Part shown: piece after piece, positions 18,569-27,339 of the stretch | Layout of the letters: every line of letters starts with the position of its first letter | Position numbering within the stretch: the stretch's first letter is position 1 | Origin: an uncultured Opitutales bacterium | Lineage (GTDB): Bacteria; Verrucomicrobiota; Verrucomicrobiia; Opitutales; Intestinicryptomonadaceae | DNA length: 64,000 nt | Assembly: GCA_944390805.1 (NCBI GenBank) | Contig: CALXQW010000037.1 | Location: 1 to 64,000, forward strand | Direction: 5' to 3' | The notes under the pieces: model-generated | The model's input: only the letters and a program-made list of their open reading frames with translations | Told to the model about the DNA's origin: nothing | The model's database searches: none | Program-made: the position numbers and the translations under genes

Positions 18569-18952
18569 TTAAAGATTCATTGCCGCCAAAGTAAGAAGCA
18601 GACCCGCAAAAATAGAGATAAGCGCATATGCAAAAGCATCATGGTATTTCTTTAATTTTAGCATTTGGGCAAGTTGAAAGGCGAATGCAGAAAACGTAGA
18701 AGCGCTTGCGCTAAACCCCATTGTGAGGGCAAAGAATAAGTGCCTCTGGCCGATTAAATCTAAAGCGCTTTCGGAATGCAGCCAACCGAGGGAAAATGCA
18801 GCAATGAGGTTTGCAGCCAAAGTTCCCAAGGGAATTCTTCTTTGAATTCCGTTTGAGGAGTCTAAAATATCCGCAAGAAACATTCGCAAGAGAGCGCCAA
18901 ATCCGCCGCCAATTGCTATGAAGAAATATAAAAGTGCGGTATCCATACTCAT
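18569..18952 (-). CDS. crcB: Fluoride channel FluC/CrcB subunit 2 (divergent)
   Basis: A 127-residue protein with four membrane helices, the size of a FluC/CrcB subunit; dual-topology FluC channels export fluoride passively. Family motifs are partly kept: GGGFGALLRMF near residue 15 and GTLAANLIAAFSLG near 43. The central GFCGGxTTFST motif of the family appears here only as GFSASASTFSAF. It overlaps the upstream fluC gene by 4 bases (ATGA). In genomes with two adjacent fluC genes the products form heterodimers, which would explain relaxed sequence in one partner. The pair is read in the order 18949-19350, then this gene. Confidence 0.85.
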   Translation of the reverse strand: MSMDTALLYFFIAIGGGFGALLRMFLADILDSSNGIQRRIPLGTLAANLIAAFSLGWLHSESALDLIGQRHLFFALTMGFSASASTFSAFAFQLAQMLKLKKYHDAFAYALISIFAGLLLTLAAMNL

Positions 18953-19350
18953 TTAGACGCCTTTCCGAATTTGTCCGCAAGCGAGTCTATAATATGTATC
19001 GAAGCCACACAAAACAGCAGGTTTAGCGCAAAAATTGCAAACGACAAAAGAAATTCTCCGTCTTGAATGGAAACCGCACCGTCTTTGCAGACAGTTGAAA
19101 ATGTTGTAAGACCACCGCAAAAACCCGTTGCGGCAAAATCTTTTACAAGTTTAAGATTTTTTCCGCATATGCGTGCGGCAAAGATGTATAGCACGGAACC
19201 TGTAATATTACATAAGAATACTGATATTAACGGGTTTATAGCCAAAGGAATCACTATGGCTGCTCTTGCCAAAGAGCCTATAGCTCCACCCAAAAATACA
19301 GCTAGCAGTCTGATAAAACTATCGGAAAAAATGCTTCTTTTAATATACAT
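18949..19350 (-). CDS. crcB: Fluoride channel FluC/CrcB subunit 1
   Basis: A 133-residue four-helix membrane protein and the more canonical of the two adjacent FluC/CrcB subunits. It carries GGAIGSLARA near residue 21, a CNITGSVLY segment near 47 where the conserved Asn of the fluoride path lies, and the full GFCGGLTTFST motif near 76, whose TTFS break is the central sodium-binding site in FluC structures. The 4-base overlap with the second fluC gene indicates co-expression. I looked for a fluoride (crcB) riboswitch in the 139 bases upstream and saw none, so regulation is unknown. Confidence 0.92.
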   Translation of the reverse strand: MYIKRSIFSDSFIRLLAVFLGGAIGSLARAAIVIPLAINPLISVFLCNITGSVLYIFAARICGKNLKLVKDFAATGFCGGLTTFSTVCKDGAVSIQDGEFLLSFAIFALNLLFCVASIHIIDSLADKFGKASK

Positions 19351-19489
19351 CTTTTGATGAAAGTGGGTATGCTTAATTTATATAAAATTTTTGTCCAGAA
19401 TAAATGTCTGAGGGGAACAATGTAGATTATTCATTAGTCTTGAAAAATATCGGCAGTACAAAATAATTGTCGGGTTAAAATAAAAATCT

Positions 19490-21337
19490 ATGTGTGGTAT
19501 AACTGGGTATATAGGGTCCAGGCAGGCGGCTCCAATATTGTTGGAGGGTCTGTCTAAACTGGAGTACAGGGGCTACGACTCCGCCGGGCTTGCGCTTTTG
19601 CGCGGTTCTGTCATGGACGTAAAAAAGAAAAAGGGAAGGGTATCAGTGCTTGCACAGGAGGTGCAAAAGCATCCATTCGATTCCCATTTGGGCATAAGCC
19701 ACACCCGCTGGGCTACGCATGGCGCCGTTACAGATGCAAATGCACATCCGCATGTATCCTCATGCGGGAACTTTGCAATGGTGCACAACGGAGTAATAGA
19801 GAACTATGAGAATATAAAGAATTTTCTTCTTGGAAAAGGTTATACGTTTTACAGTCAGACAGATTCTGAGACTCTCGTAAACTTGATTGCCTATCACTAT
19901 TATAAGCTTCCGGAGAATACGGAAAACCGTTTTTTGGAATCTGTAAGAAGGGCACTTATGCATGTTGAAGGAACATACGGCATTGCAGTTATATGCCGCA
20001 TGCACCCAGACGAAATAATAGCTGCCCGCAAAGGATCCCCGCTTATAATAGGAATAGGAGAAGGAGAGCGCATGGTTGCAAGCGACGTGCTTGGATTTGC
20101 CGGGCGTGCTCGCAGTGTGATATACTTGGACGATGGACAAATTGCAAAGGTTACCGCTGATTCATGCGAGATAGTCTCCGCAGCAAATGAGCTTGTTCCG
20201 TGTGTAATGAACAGTGTTGATTGGGAGTCGGACTCAGCAGAGCTTGGGAATTTTTCAACCTACATGGAAAAGGAGATATTCGAGCAGCCTAAAGTTGTTG
20301 AAAACGCACTCAGGGGCAGAATATCAGACGACGGTTCCACTGCGGTTTTGAACGGCTTGAATATGACTCCGTCTGAAATGCGCCAAGTTGACAGGATCTT
20401 ATTTTGTGCCTGTGGAACAGCATGGCATGCATGTCTTGTTGCGGAAAATCTTATAGAAAAGTACACAAGAATTCCCGTAGAGGTTGATTACGCAAGCGAG
20501 TTCAGATACAGAAATGCTCCGCTAGATAAGAACACATTGGCCTTTGTGATAAGCCAAAGCGGCGAGACCATAGACACGCTTGAAGCGTTAAGAGAATCGA
20601 GGCGCAAAGGTTTTAAGACTTTGGCAATAACAAATTCTGTTGGATCTACCATTGCGCGTGAGAGCGACGGCGGATTGTACCAACATGCCGGCAGGGAGAT
20701 AGGTGTGGCTTCTACAAAGGCGTTTACATCGCAGATAACAATATGCATACTTATAGCCTTGTACATAGCCAGAATGAGGGATCTTTCATTTTCTCAGGGC
20801 AAGGAGATAGTATCCGCCTTACAATCTTTGCCGTCCGCCGTCGAGGAGACTCTAAAGCTTGCTCCTGAAATAAAGAAACTATCCTCAAAATATTGCCGCT
20901 ACAAAGATTTTCTCTTTTTGGGCAGGCTGGACGAGTTTCCCATTGCTCTTGAGGGTGCGCTTAAGCTTAAGGAAATTTCATACATTCATGCCGAAGGTTA
21001 TCCGGCAGCCGAGATGAAGCATGGCCCTATCGCATTGGTATCTCCTGAGTGTCCAACATTGCTCTTTGCCAATGCCGGAGACATATTCAATAAGGTAATT
21101 TCCAACGCCCAAGAGATAAAGGCTCGCAAGGGACCTCTTATAATAATAACCGACTCGCCCGACAAATTCCCTTCCGGCCTTGCGGACGATATGGTTGTTA
21201 TACCAAAGGTTCACGAATCTGTAAGAACTGTAGTTTCAACTATTCCCATACAGCTTTTTGCATATTATATTGCGCAGGAACTTGGCTGCGATGTCGATAA
21301 GCCTCGCAACCTTGCAAAAAGCGTTACGGTGGAGTAG
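19490..21337 (+). CDS. glmS: Glutamine--fructose-6-phosphate aminotransferase (isomerizing)
   Basis: Predicted cytoplasmic enzyme of 615 residues that makes glucosamine-6-phosphate from fructose-6-phosphate and glutamine. This is the entry step to UDP-GlcNAc for peptidoglycan and lipid A. The N-terminal nucleophile Cys2 (MCGITGYIG) starts a class II glutaminase domain, with the RWATHG motif near 74. Two SIS sugar-isomerase domains follow: SQSGETIDTLEALRE near 351, and a second with ALKLKEISYIHAEGYPA. The C-terminus DKPRNLAKSVTVE is the conserved tail. The gene is monocistronic with a strong terminator. No glmS ribozyme was seen in the 139-base leader. Confidence 0.97.
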   Translation: MCGITGYIGSRQAAPILLEGLSKLEYRGYDSAGLALLRGSVMDVKKKKGRVSVLAQEVQKHPFDSHLGISHTRWATHGAVTDANAHPHVSSCGNFAMVHNGVIENYENIKNFLLGKGYTFYSQTDSETLVNLIAYHYYKLPENTENRFLESVRRALMHVEGTYGIAVICRMHPDEIIAARKGSPLIIGIGEGERMVASDVLGFAGRARSVIYLDDGQIAKVTADSCEIVSAANELVPCVMNSVDWESDSAELGNFSTYMEKEIFEQPKVVENALRGRISDDGSTAVLNGLNMTPSEMRQVDRILFCACGTAWHACLVAENLIEKYTRIPVEVDYASEFRYRNAPLDKNTLAFVISQSGETIDTLEALRESRRKGFKTLAITNSVGSTIARESDGGLYQHAGREIGVASTKAFTSQITICILIALYIARMRDLSFSQGKEIVSALQSLPSAVEETLKLAPEIKKLSSKYCRYKDFLFLGRLDEFPIALEGALKLKEISYIHAEGYPAAEMKHGPIALVSPECPTLLFANAGDIFNKVISNAQEIKARKGPLIIITDSPDKFPSGLADDMVVIPKVHESVRTVVSTIPIQLFAYYIAQELGCDVDKPRNLAKSVTVE

Positions 21338-21358
21338 TAATAAGATTATTTTATATAC

Positions 21359-21399
21359 ATATTCCCGCGCTATTTTATAGCCTGCGGGAATATTTTTTT
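21359..21399 (+). terminator. Rho-independent terminator of glmS
   Basis: A perfect 10-bp stem (ATATTCCCGC / GCGGGAATAT) is followed by eight T residues, 22 bases after the glmS stop. Confidence 0.92.
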
Positions 21400-21612
21400 G
21401 TACACATAGATTTTAAAATTTTTATCTATAATCTATTAATATCTTTAGAGTAAAAAGACTCATCTTCTTTAGAATAGAGCTTATATATTGAATATCTTTT
21501 TTTCTTTATACAAATTCTTGCTGTTTTTTTGTGGTCCACAGCTTTCTTCATTTCTTCTATAAATGTAGCAATCAGATATTGCCTTCATGTTACTTGAACT
21601 CTCTTGAGCATA
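21400..21612. other. AT-rich convergent gap, nothing recognised
   Basis: About 210 AT-rich bases lie between the glmS terminator and the terminator of the PEP-CTERM gene on the opposite strand. They are part of a 337-base gene-free stretch (21338-21674). I see no open frame of note, RNA gene or repeat. Confidence 0.5.
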
Positions 21613-21653
21613 GAAAAAAAAGAGCGCAGGTCTTTAAAAAACCTGCACTCTTT
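21613..21653 (-). terminator. Rho-independent terminator of the PEP-CTERM gene
   Basis: An 11-bp stem (AGAGCGCAGGT / ACCTGCACTCT, with one G-T pair) is flanked on the plus strand by eight A residues, which form a U tract in the minus-strand transcript. Confidence 0.88.
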
Positions 21654-21674
21654 ATAACAGTTTGCAAAGTTTGT

Positions 21675-23447
21675 TTAGTTGCGTTTTGCACGCTTGCGGT
21701 ATGCCGCAAAAGTCAGGGCAACAAATCCCAAGAGCGCGGCAATTTGCGAAGGTTCCGGTATCTGGGAAAAATCTGCGTAAAGGGCGTTATCCCTCATCGA
21801 GAATATTATTTTGTCTGTTTCTTCACCATTTAACATGGCTGTGAAATCCGATGCGGTAAAGTCGGTTGTATCCCAACTCATAATTTTATATTCTCCCAAT
21901 GGATCGCTTCCATCAACGGTAAAGTCGAACACAAACTGGTCTCCGTCTCCCTTGGCGAACATACCATCTATAATAATTGTATCAGCATTGCCGCCCTCCA
22001 CATCAACAAGTATTTTGGCAGATCCAGACCACGTTAAACTTTCAGCTTTTACTACACCAATATTGTTTACAGACGAAATATCTTGTCCTGCACCCACAGC
22101 ACCGAAAGCTCCACCGTTAAGATATATGTTTCCAACACCTTTCCCGGCTGCGTTAGTTGTGCCATCGGCATTTAACATCAATGTACCATTTATAACGGAA
22201 ATATCACCCCTTATGTAATTTTGTCCGGTAAGATATTGCTTTAAGGTTGAATCTCCGTTTACCACCAAATTTATTTTTGCACCTAAGAGAGATGTTATAT
22301 TATCGGCGGTTGTATCTTTGCCAAAATCGTGTATGCGTGAAGAATACAGGCTTTCTCCGCCGCCATTTATGTTTATAGTCAAATTACCATATTCAGTTGT
22401 ATCTGAATATGTGGTGTATATGCGTACATTTTCAGTTCCGTCGCCACCGGATATGTTTCCTACACTGATTTCATAATCTCTAAGATTTGCACCGTTGTAA
22501 TAATCATCAAATCCAAAAGAACCGTTTACTGTTAAAGATTTCTCTATTACAAATCCTCCGCCAACACCGCGCACCTTAACTCCGGCGTCTTTATTGACTA
22601 TAAAATTTCCTTTTACTGTATATACAGAAGTTGCACTTCTTGCTAAATTGAGGGTGATGATTTGAGTGTTTCCTTCGGCATCTGTCTTGGAAAGAATTGT
22701 ATGATCCCCCAGTGTAGTTATTGAACCGCCGCTGGATGTAACAAAAGTAAGGTAGTTTTTCTGATCTATAGAACCTACATTCACTGTGGAATTTGTTGCG
22801 TCAAAATCAAGATTTGATTTTAAATTCAATTCCCCGAAATACGCCTGTTCTGTAGCGTGTATGTTTATGCTTCCGTTCCTATTTGTAGTCAGCGTATTAA
22901 CGCTTAGATTACGTACTGTATTTGTTGAAGATGAACCAAATTTTATTGTTCCTGTATTTGAGAAAACAAGGTTATTTATTTCTACATCAAGCGTGGATTT
23001 TGTTGCTTTTCTAAGGTTTACTGTTCCCTTACCGAGCTGTTCAAATGTGCCGTTTATTATCAACTTACTGCCAATATCATTGGCACTGTTGGAACAGATT
23101 TCAAAAAGTCCTGCACTTGATGTTGGAGTGTAATCTATTGTTAGATTGTTGTATTCGGCAATGTATTGTGTCCTATCTGCATTTAGGATATCATCTCCCA
23201 TAATCAGGAATTGATTAGCTTTTGTAAGAGACGATATGCCGGTTGTAAAAAATACATTGTCGCTAGCACCGGGAAGAGCTGGTGCAGAATCTCCATCTGT
23301 TGAACCTATCCTCCATATACTCAAGTCGCCAGCTTTGGGCTGGGTTGTAGAACTTGGATAATTCAGATAGAAATTCTCTTGCGCAAAAGCAGCAGAGGCA
23401 ATTAAAACTGAAAAAACAATAATTTTAGATAGGATTTTCTTATGCAT
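21675..23447 (-). CDS. PEP-CTERM surface protein with beta-strand repeats
   Basis: Exported protein of 590 residues. The signal peptide (MHKKILSKIIVFSVLIASAAFA) is cleaved near AFA-QE. The mature region is rich in Asn, Thr, Ser and Gly with repeated strand-like units (NGTFEQLGKGTVNL, VNGSFGFDDYYNG), as expected for a secreted beta-helix. The C-terminal module GGAFGAVGAGQD...LTWSGSAKILVDV matches the module in the protein at 203-2674. The end is IPEPSQIAALLG, a hydrophobic segment and a basic tail (RKRAKRN), a PEP-CTERM sorting signal. The neighbours on the same strand are an SGNH hydrolase and glycoside hydrolases, but a long gap separates them. The ligand is unknown; adhesion or matrix formation are family guesses. 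Confidence 0.85.
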   Translation of the reverse strand: MHKKILSKIIVFSVLIASAAFAQENFYLNYPSSTTQPKAGDLSIWRIGSTDGDSAPALPGASDNVFFTTGISSLTKANQFLIMGDDILNADRTQYIAEYNNLTIDYTPTSSAGLFEICSNSANDIGSKLIINGTFEQLGKGTVNLRKATKSTLDVEINNLVFSNTGTIKFGSSSTNTVRNLSVNTLTTNRNGSINIHATEQAYFGELNLKSNLDFDATNSTVNVGSIDQKNYLTFVTSSGGSITTLGDHTILSKTDAEGNTQIITLNLARSATSVYTVKGNFIVNKDAGVKVRGVGGGFVIEKSLTVNGSFGFDDYYNGANLRDYEISVGNISGGDGTENVRIYTTYSDTTEYGNLTININGGGESLYSSRIHDFGKDTTADNITSLLGAKINLVVNGDSTLKQYLTGQNYIRGDISVINGTLMLNADGTTNAAGKGVGNIYLNGGAFGAVGAGQDISSVNNIGVVKAESLTWSGSAKILVDVEGGNADTIIIDGMFAKGDGDQFVFDFTVDGSDPLGEYKIMSWDTTDFTASDFTAMLNGEETDKIIFSMRDNALYADFSQIPEPSQIAALLGFVALTFAAYRKRAKRN

Positions 23448-23578
23448 ATATTAGATAAAGTCTTCTCCAATTTTTGCATAACTTGCATGAAGTCAAGCAT
23501 TTTTTACTCAACATTTCCTCAACTTTTTTCTTCTTTATTGTTTTTGACTATATTTTTAGCCCAGATGAACTGATCATT

Positions 23579-24973
23579 TCAATTTTCTATTGTTACTTCA
23601 AATATATGAGGTTTTGGCTGCGCAGCAGTGTATGCTTCTGATATTGTGGATGATATTTCTTCTTCAAGCTTTTTCTTGTTCATGCGGTTTCTGCAGTAGA
23701 AATCGTGTACGCCCTTGTAATATGCTGACCCTTTGAAACGCTTGTCTTCTGGAAATTTTGTCTTTACATATTCTATAGCTTTCTGTGGATCGGAAGTAAT
23801 AGAACTATCTTTTATATGCTTAAGCTCCACATAGGCAAAATTTCTGTATTTTGAGTATTTGTCGCGCCAGATTTCACACAAATCCAAAACTTTTTTTGCC
23901 TGCCAGTATTGAGGAGTATTGGTATTTTCGGCAAGATTTATTCCATTTGAAAGCTCCTCAGACGAATATTTGCCGACGGTTTTCCCGTCTATTTTTACGG
24001 AGTATATACGGTTCTTTTCGAGATTCTTTATCTTTAAAATCTGTCGATTCATATTGGTGTTAAAATCTATAAGCTCAGCAATCTGCTTGGTGTCGTCCAA
24101 TATGGGGAAGGGCAACGCATGCTCAATGCTCGTAAACGAAAGAGAGTTTTTCCCTTTTTTTAAATCGGATATTTTGCAGTTTGTCTGTTTTGAGATTTTT
24201 GCTGATAGAAAATCTATCTCTGTTTCCGATACAATGGAAGGTTCTCCGGCATCTTTTATATACTTTGCCGCTATGGCAAAACCGCCCGGATTTTGCGGAT
24301 GAACACGGTCTGAACTTATTATAGAAGCAGATTTATCCTCCTTTTGCATCTCTTCATTAAGACTATTTGTGCAGCTCCAAATGTCCGCCACTATTGCTCC
24401 GTACTTTGGCGCCGTTTGTTTTACTATCTTTCCAAATTCAAACAAAACTTCATTTGCTCCTACGAGCGGTTTTGGCTTAACTCCAGAACTTGTCTCATCG
24501 TAGATAGATGGGGTAAAGACAATTATACGATTTATTCCCTTACCGTTAAACTCCTTAAGCATGCGATTTATATTGTATTTGTAGTAGTCTATAACATATT
24601 TTCTAACTTTAGCTATCTTCTCTGGAGGTCTCGGATTATCCGTCGAAAAAATATCGCGTGCGGAATCATTCATGCCTGTCATGAGCATTATAACATCGGG
24701 CTTTGGAATTAGAACATCGCTATCCATCCTCTTTAAGATTCCCTCTGCTGTATCTCCGGAAATCCCCTTCGATACGAAATTTATGCGCATGTACGGAAAG
24801 CGTGTGATGTAATATGCTGTAATATATTTCCCGTAGCGTCCGCCATGCGTTATGCTGTCTCCCAGATATGTGAGCGTATCGGAATCTTTTAAAATTTTGG
24901 AGTTTATGTTCTCGCTTCCAAAGAGCGTGAATACCCATAATAAGCTCAAAATTACCAGCAAATGTCTTTTCAT
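23579..24973 (-). CDS. Exported SGNH/GDSL hydrolase (putative carbohydrate esterase)
   Basis: Predicted secreted esterase of 464 residues. I choose ATG 24973 because MKRHLLVILSLLWVFTLF is a signal peptide; a GTG at 25027 would add an unlikely leader. The SGNH blocks are visible: catalytic Ser40 in YLGDSITHGG, the Gly block near KGISGDT, the Asn in TGMNDS, and the Asp/His pair in SDRVHPQNPGG. The C-terminal 200 residues form an extra uncharacterised part. Similar two-part SGNH proteins occur in polysaccharide loci and remove acyl groups from sugars. It lies downstream of the GH78-GH31 pair on the same strand but behind a terminator, so it may be expressed separately. Confidence 0.8.
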   Translation of the reverse strand: MKRHLLVILSLLWVFTLFGSENINSKILKDSDTLTYLGDSITHGGRYGKYITAYYITRFPYMRINFVSKGISGDTAEGILKRMDSDVLIPKPDVIMLMTGMNDSARDIFSTDNPRPPEKIAKVRKYVIDYYKYNINRMLKEFNGKGINRIIVFTPSIYDETSSGVKPKPLVGANEVLFEFGKIVKQTAPKYGAIVADIWSCTNSLNEEMQKEDKSASIISSDRVHPQNPGGFAIAAKYIKDAGEPSIVSETEIDFLSAKISKQTNCKISDLKKGKNSLSFTSIEHALPFPILDDTKQIAELIDFNTNMNRQILKIKNLEKNRIYSVKIDGKTVGKYSSEELSNGINLAENTNTPQYWQAKKVLDLCEIWRDKYSKYRNFAYVELKHIKDSSITSDPQKAIEYVKTKFPEDKRFKGSAYYKGVHDFYCRNRMNKKKLEEEISSTISEAYTAAQPKPHIFEVTIEN

Positions 24974-25084
24974 AAGATATAATCTATAGAGTGTTTTACA
25001 GTTTAAACAACTTTTATTTTTAAACACTAAAGCCTTGTTTTTTCTTGGTTATTGCAAACTATCATCTAATATCTTCAGCTGATA

Positions 25085-25125
25085 TATAAAAAAAGAGGAA
25101 TCTATTTCTCAAGATTCCTCTTTAT
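25085..25125 (-). terminator. Rho-independent terminator after the GH31 gene
   Basis: A perfect 12-bp stem (AAAGAGGAATCT / AGATTCCTCTTT) has an A run on its left side, giving a U tract in the minus-strand transcript. It separates GH31 from the SGNH hydrolase gene. Confidence 0.9.
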
Positions 25126-25149
25126 ATAAATATCAAATAAAATATCAGT

Positions 25150-27315
25150 TTATTCCACTATATAATTCTCCCCCTCGCTAACAGGAAAACTTATGTATGC
25201 GTCTTGATGTTTTTTTGCGGGAACAGATTTGCCGTCTGAAAGTTTTTTTACAATTGCGGAAAATATATTGGGATTTTTTACGCTTATAGAAAACTTTTTG
25301 CCGTCTTTTAGGGAATAGAAATCTTCATTTACAGTTTTTCCAACAGCGTAAATTCTCGCGGTAAGACTTCCGTTCTTATCTCTTAGTATGATAATTCCTT
25401 TTCCTCCTACAAAGCATGGAGTTTTATCTGTTGGCATTTCAACAGATTTTAAAACTTGTCCGCCGGAAAATTTCTTCGAAGAGTCGAAGTCAAACCAGAC
25501 TCCACTTGGAAGATATATATCTCGTTTTCCGTCTTTATATTTTGCAAGAAGCGGAGCCGCCAATATGCTCTCTCCTATAAGCCATTGGTAATCATCTAAA
25601 GAATAGACATTAACATTCTCTGGCTCGGTAAGGCACATAGGGGTTAGAGTGTAAGGGAAGCCTGTCTTATAGCTCTTCATTGCGGCGCTGTAAAGATAGG
25701 GAACAAGCGCATGGTGGAAGTCTGCTATTTTCTTGAATGTGTGTTTGTCGTTTTCGGGCCAGTTGTCGGGATAGGCTCCAAGAGCATATCCGGCAGTTAG
25801 CGATATAAGCCAGCTTTGCCTAAGCGAGTTCTGTGTATCTTTAAGCTTGTGCATATTGTGAACTCCCGCTACGTCAGAATAGACATTCGGAGCTCCGCAT
25901 ATTGCATACTGCAAGTAGTTTATCGGCATGCGAGAGGCAAAATCCGACACACGGGTGTCATTTATTCTAAGGAGTGTTCCCGGCGATGAGAATTCTCCGC
26001 ACCTAGCCATAACAAGAGCCCCGTTAGATTCCAAATTTGAGATTGTCTTGTTGAATATTGAAGTCTCGTACCCGAGGGGCATCATCGTGTCTTCCTTTAT
26101 TCCGTCGACGCCCCATTTTTTATATTGCTGCAAATACCACTCTGCCGCTCCTGGTCTATTGCCATCTACCAGATAGCAAGGTACTATTGGGAATACGTGC
26201 GATGTAAGCTTAAGAGGCGAACCATCCGAACCTAATAGGAGAATATCTTTTGATTTTGCTTCGTCGGAAAGGGGATTTCCGTAGAATGAAACCACCTTCA
26301 AGTTTCTGTCTCTCTTTTTTGTCTTTGGATAATACGGGCCTCCTGATGGAATAAGATTTACGCGCAGGCCTATCATCCAGGCTATGTCGTTTAAACGCAT
26401 GAATGAGCGGAATTCCTCCGGATTTGGAAATTTTGCCCCGAAACGTCCAAAACTTGTGGTTGTGCCTCCTTCGTCCCAAAAGCCTGAACCTACAACAGCC
26501 CATTTTATTGGATAGCCTTCTTTGAGAAATTTGGAGAGTATTTTTGATACGGAGTTCTGGTTTGTATTCCAGCCAAGCGCGTCCCAAGATTCCCAACCTA
26601 TCTCAAATAGCCTGGGTTTGGGTAGTAAGTCTACGTATCCATGTTTTGATTTTATGCTTTTGAAGCTTGAATATATCTCTTGTGGCGTTCCTATTATTAA
26701 ATAGAATGTCGTCTGGCCATTTCTTGTTGACGACATAGAAAAAATTTCTTTCCCAAGTTTTACAGAGCGTTTTCCTCTGTCAAAAAATACAGCAGCTGCC
26801 GAATTTCTTGGAAACAAAGTAAATGTACTAGCCCAGCGTTGTCCACCGCCATTATTTATAATCTCGTATGTTTTTTCTTTGTCGCCGACAAGATTGAAAT
26901 TGCCTGAAAATCCACCAGCATCTCCCAATCCGTATGCAGTATCAACACCTCCAAATTTCAGCTCAACCGTGTTTGTATCCGAATTTTGCGGCTTTATACA
27001 AATTGCGCAAACGCCGTCTGCTAAGGATACATCGGCTTTTGCACTTGTGCCGTCTTCAGTTTTTAAAATAAAAGTTTTGCTCTTTTCTTTTGAGGATGCA
27101 ATCTTTGCAGATACTACGGGAGACCCATTTATAAAAAGGCCGGCTCCATTAGCAGGGGAAAAAGCAGTTTTCCCATTTTTGTATTTTGCGGAAACCGCAA
27201 AATTATCTGTATCTACAGATACTCTCGCTCGGCTATCTACAATAGATTCCTTAACTGCATATACGCACTGGATACACATTAATAATAATAAAATAACAGT
27301 CTTTAATGTCTTCAT
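25150..27315 (-). CDS. Exported glycoside hydrolase family 31 enzyme
   Basis: Predicted secreted or periplasmic alpha-glycosidase of 721 residues. A signal peptide (MKTLKTVILLLLMCIQC) ends near residue 20. An N-terminal beta-sandwich of about 220 residues precedes a TIM barrel. The likely nucleophile is Asp409 in GVDGIKEDTM, where GH31 enzymes have their catalytic Asp. Other barrel landmarks are KWAVVGSGFWDEGG near 271 and RVNLIPSGG near 318. C-terminal beta domains follow. The substrate cannot be read from the sequence; family members act on alpha-glucosides, alpha-xylosides or alpha-galactosides. It begins 24 bases after the GH78 stop, so both are co-transcribed and probably degrade the same rhamnose-containing glycan. 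Confidence 0.85.
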   Translation of the reverse strand: MKTLKTVILLLLMCIQCVYAVKESIVDSRARVSVDTDNFAVSAKYKNGKTAFSPANGAGLFINGSPVVSAKIASSKEKSKTFILKTEDGTSAKADVSLADGVCAICIKPQNSDTNTVELKFGGVDTAYGLGDAGGFSGNFNLVGDKEKTYEIINNGGGQRWASTFTLFPRNSAAAVFFDRGKRSVKLGKEIFSMSSTRNGQTTFYLIIGTPQEIYSSFKSIKSKHGYVDLLPKPRLFEIGWESWDALGWNTNQNSVSKILSKFLKEGYPIKWAVVGSGFWDEGGTTTSFGRFGAKFPNPEEFRSFMRLNDIAWMIGLRVNLIPSGGPYYPKTKKRDRNLKVVSFYGNPLSDEAKSKDILLLGSDGSPLKLTSHVFPIVPCYLVDGNRPGAAEWYLQQYKKWGVDGIKEDTMMPLGYETSIFNKTISNLESNGALVMARCGEFSSPGTLLRINDTRVSDFASRMPINYLQYAICGAPNVYSDVAGVHNMHKLKDTQNSLRQSWLISLTAGYALGAYPDNWPENDKHTFKKIADFHHALVPYLYSAAMKSYKTGFPYTLTPMCLTEPENVNVYSLDDYQWLIGESILAAPLLAKYKDGKRDIYLPSGVWFDFDSSKKFSGGQVLKSVEMPTDKTPCFVGGKGIIILRDKNGSLTARIYAVGKTVNEDFYSLKDGKKFSISVKNPNIFSAIVKKLSDGKSVPAKKHQDAYISFPVSEGENYIVE

Positions 27316-27339
27316 TTTTGTATCTATAAAATTATATTT

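Noticed and set aside
19351-19489. Fluoride riboswitch upstream of the fluC pair or glmS ribozyme upstream of glmS
   Set aside because: I read both strands and found neither conserved core.
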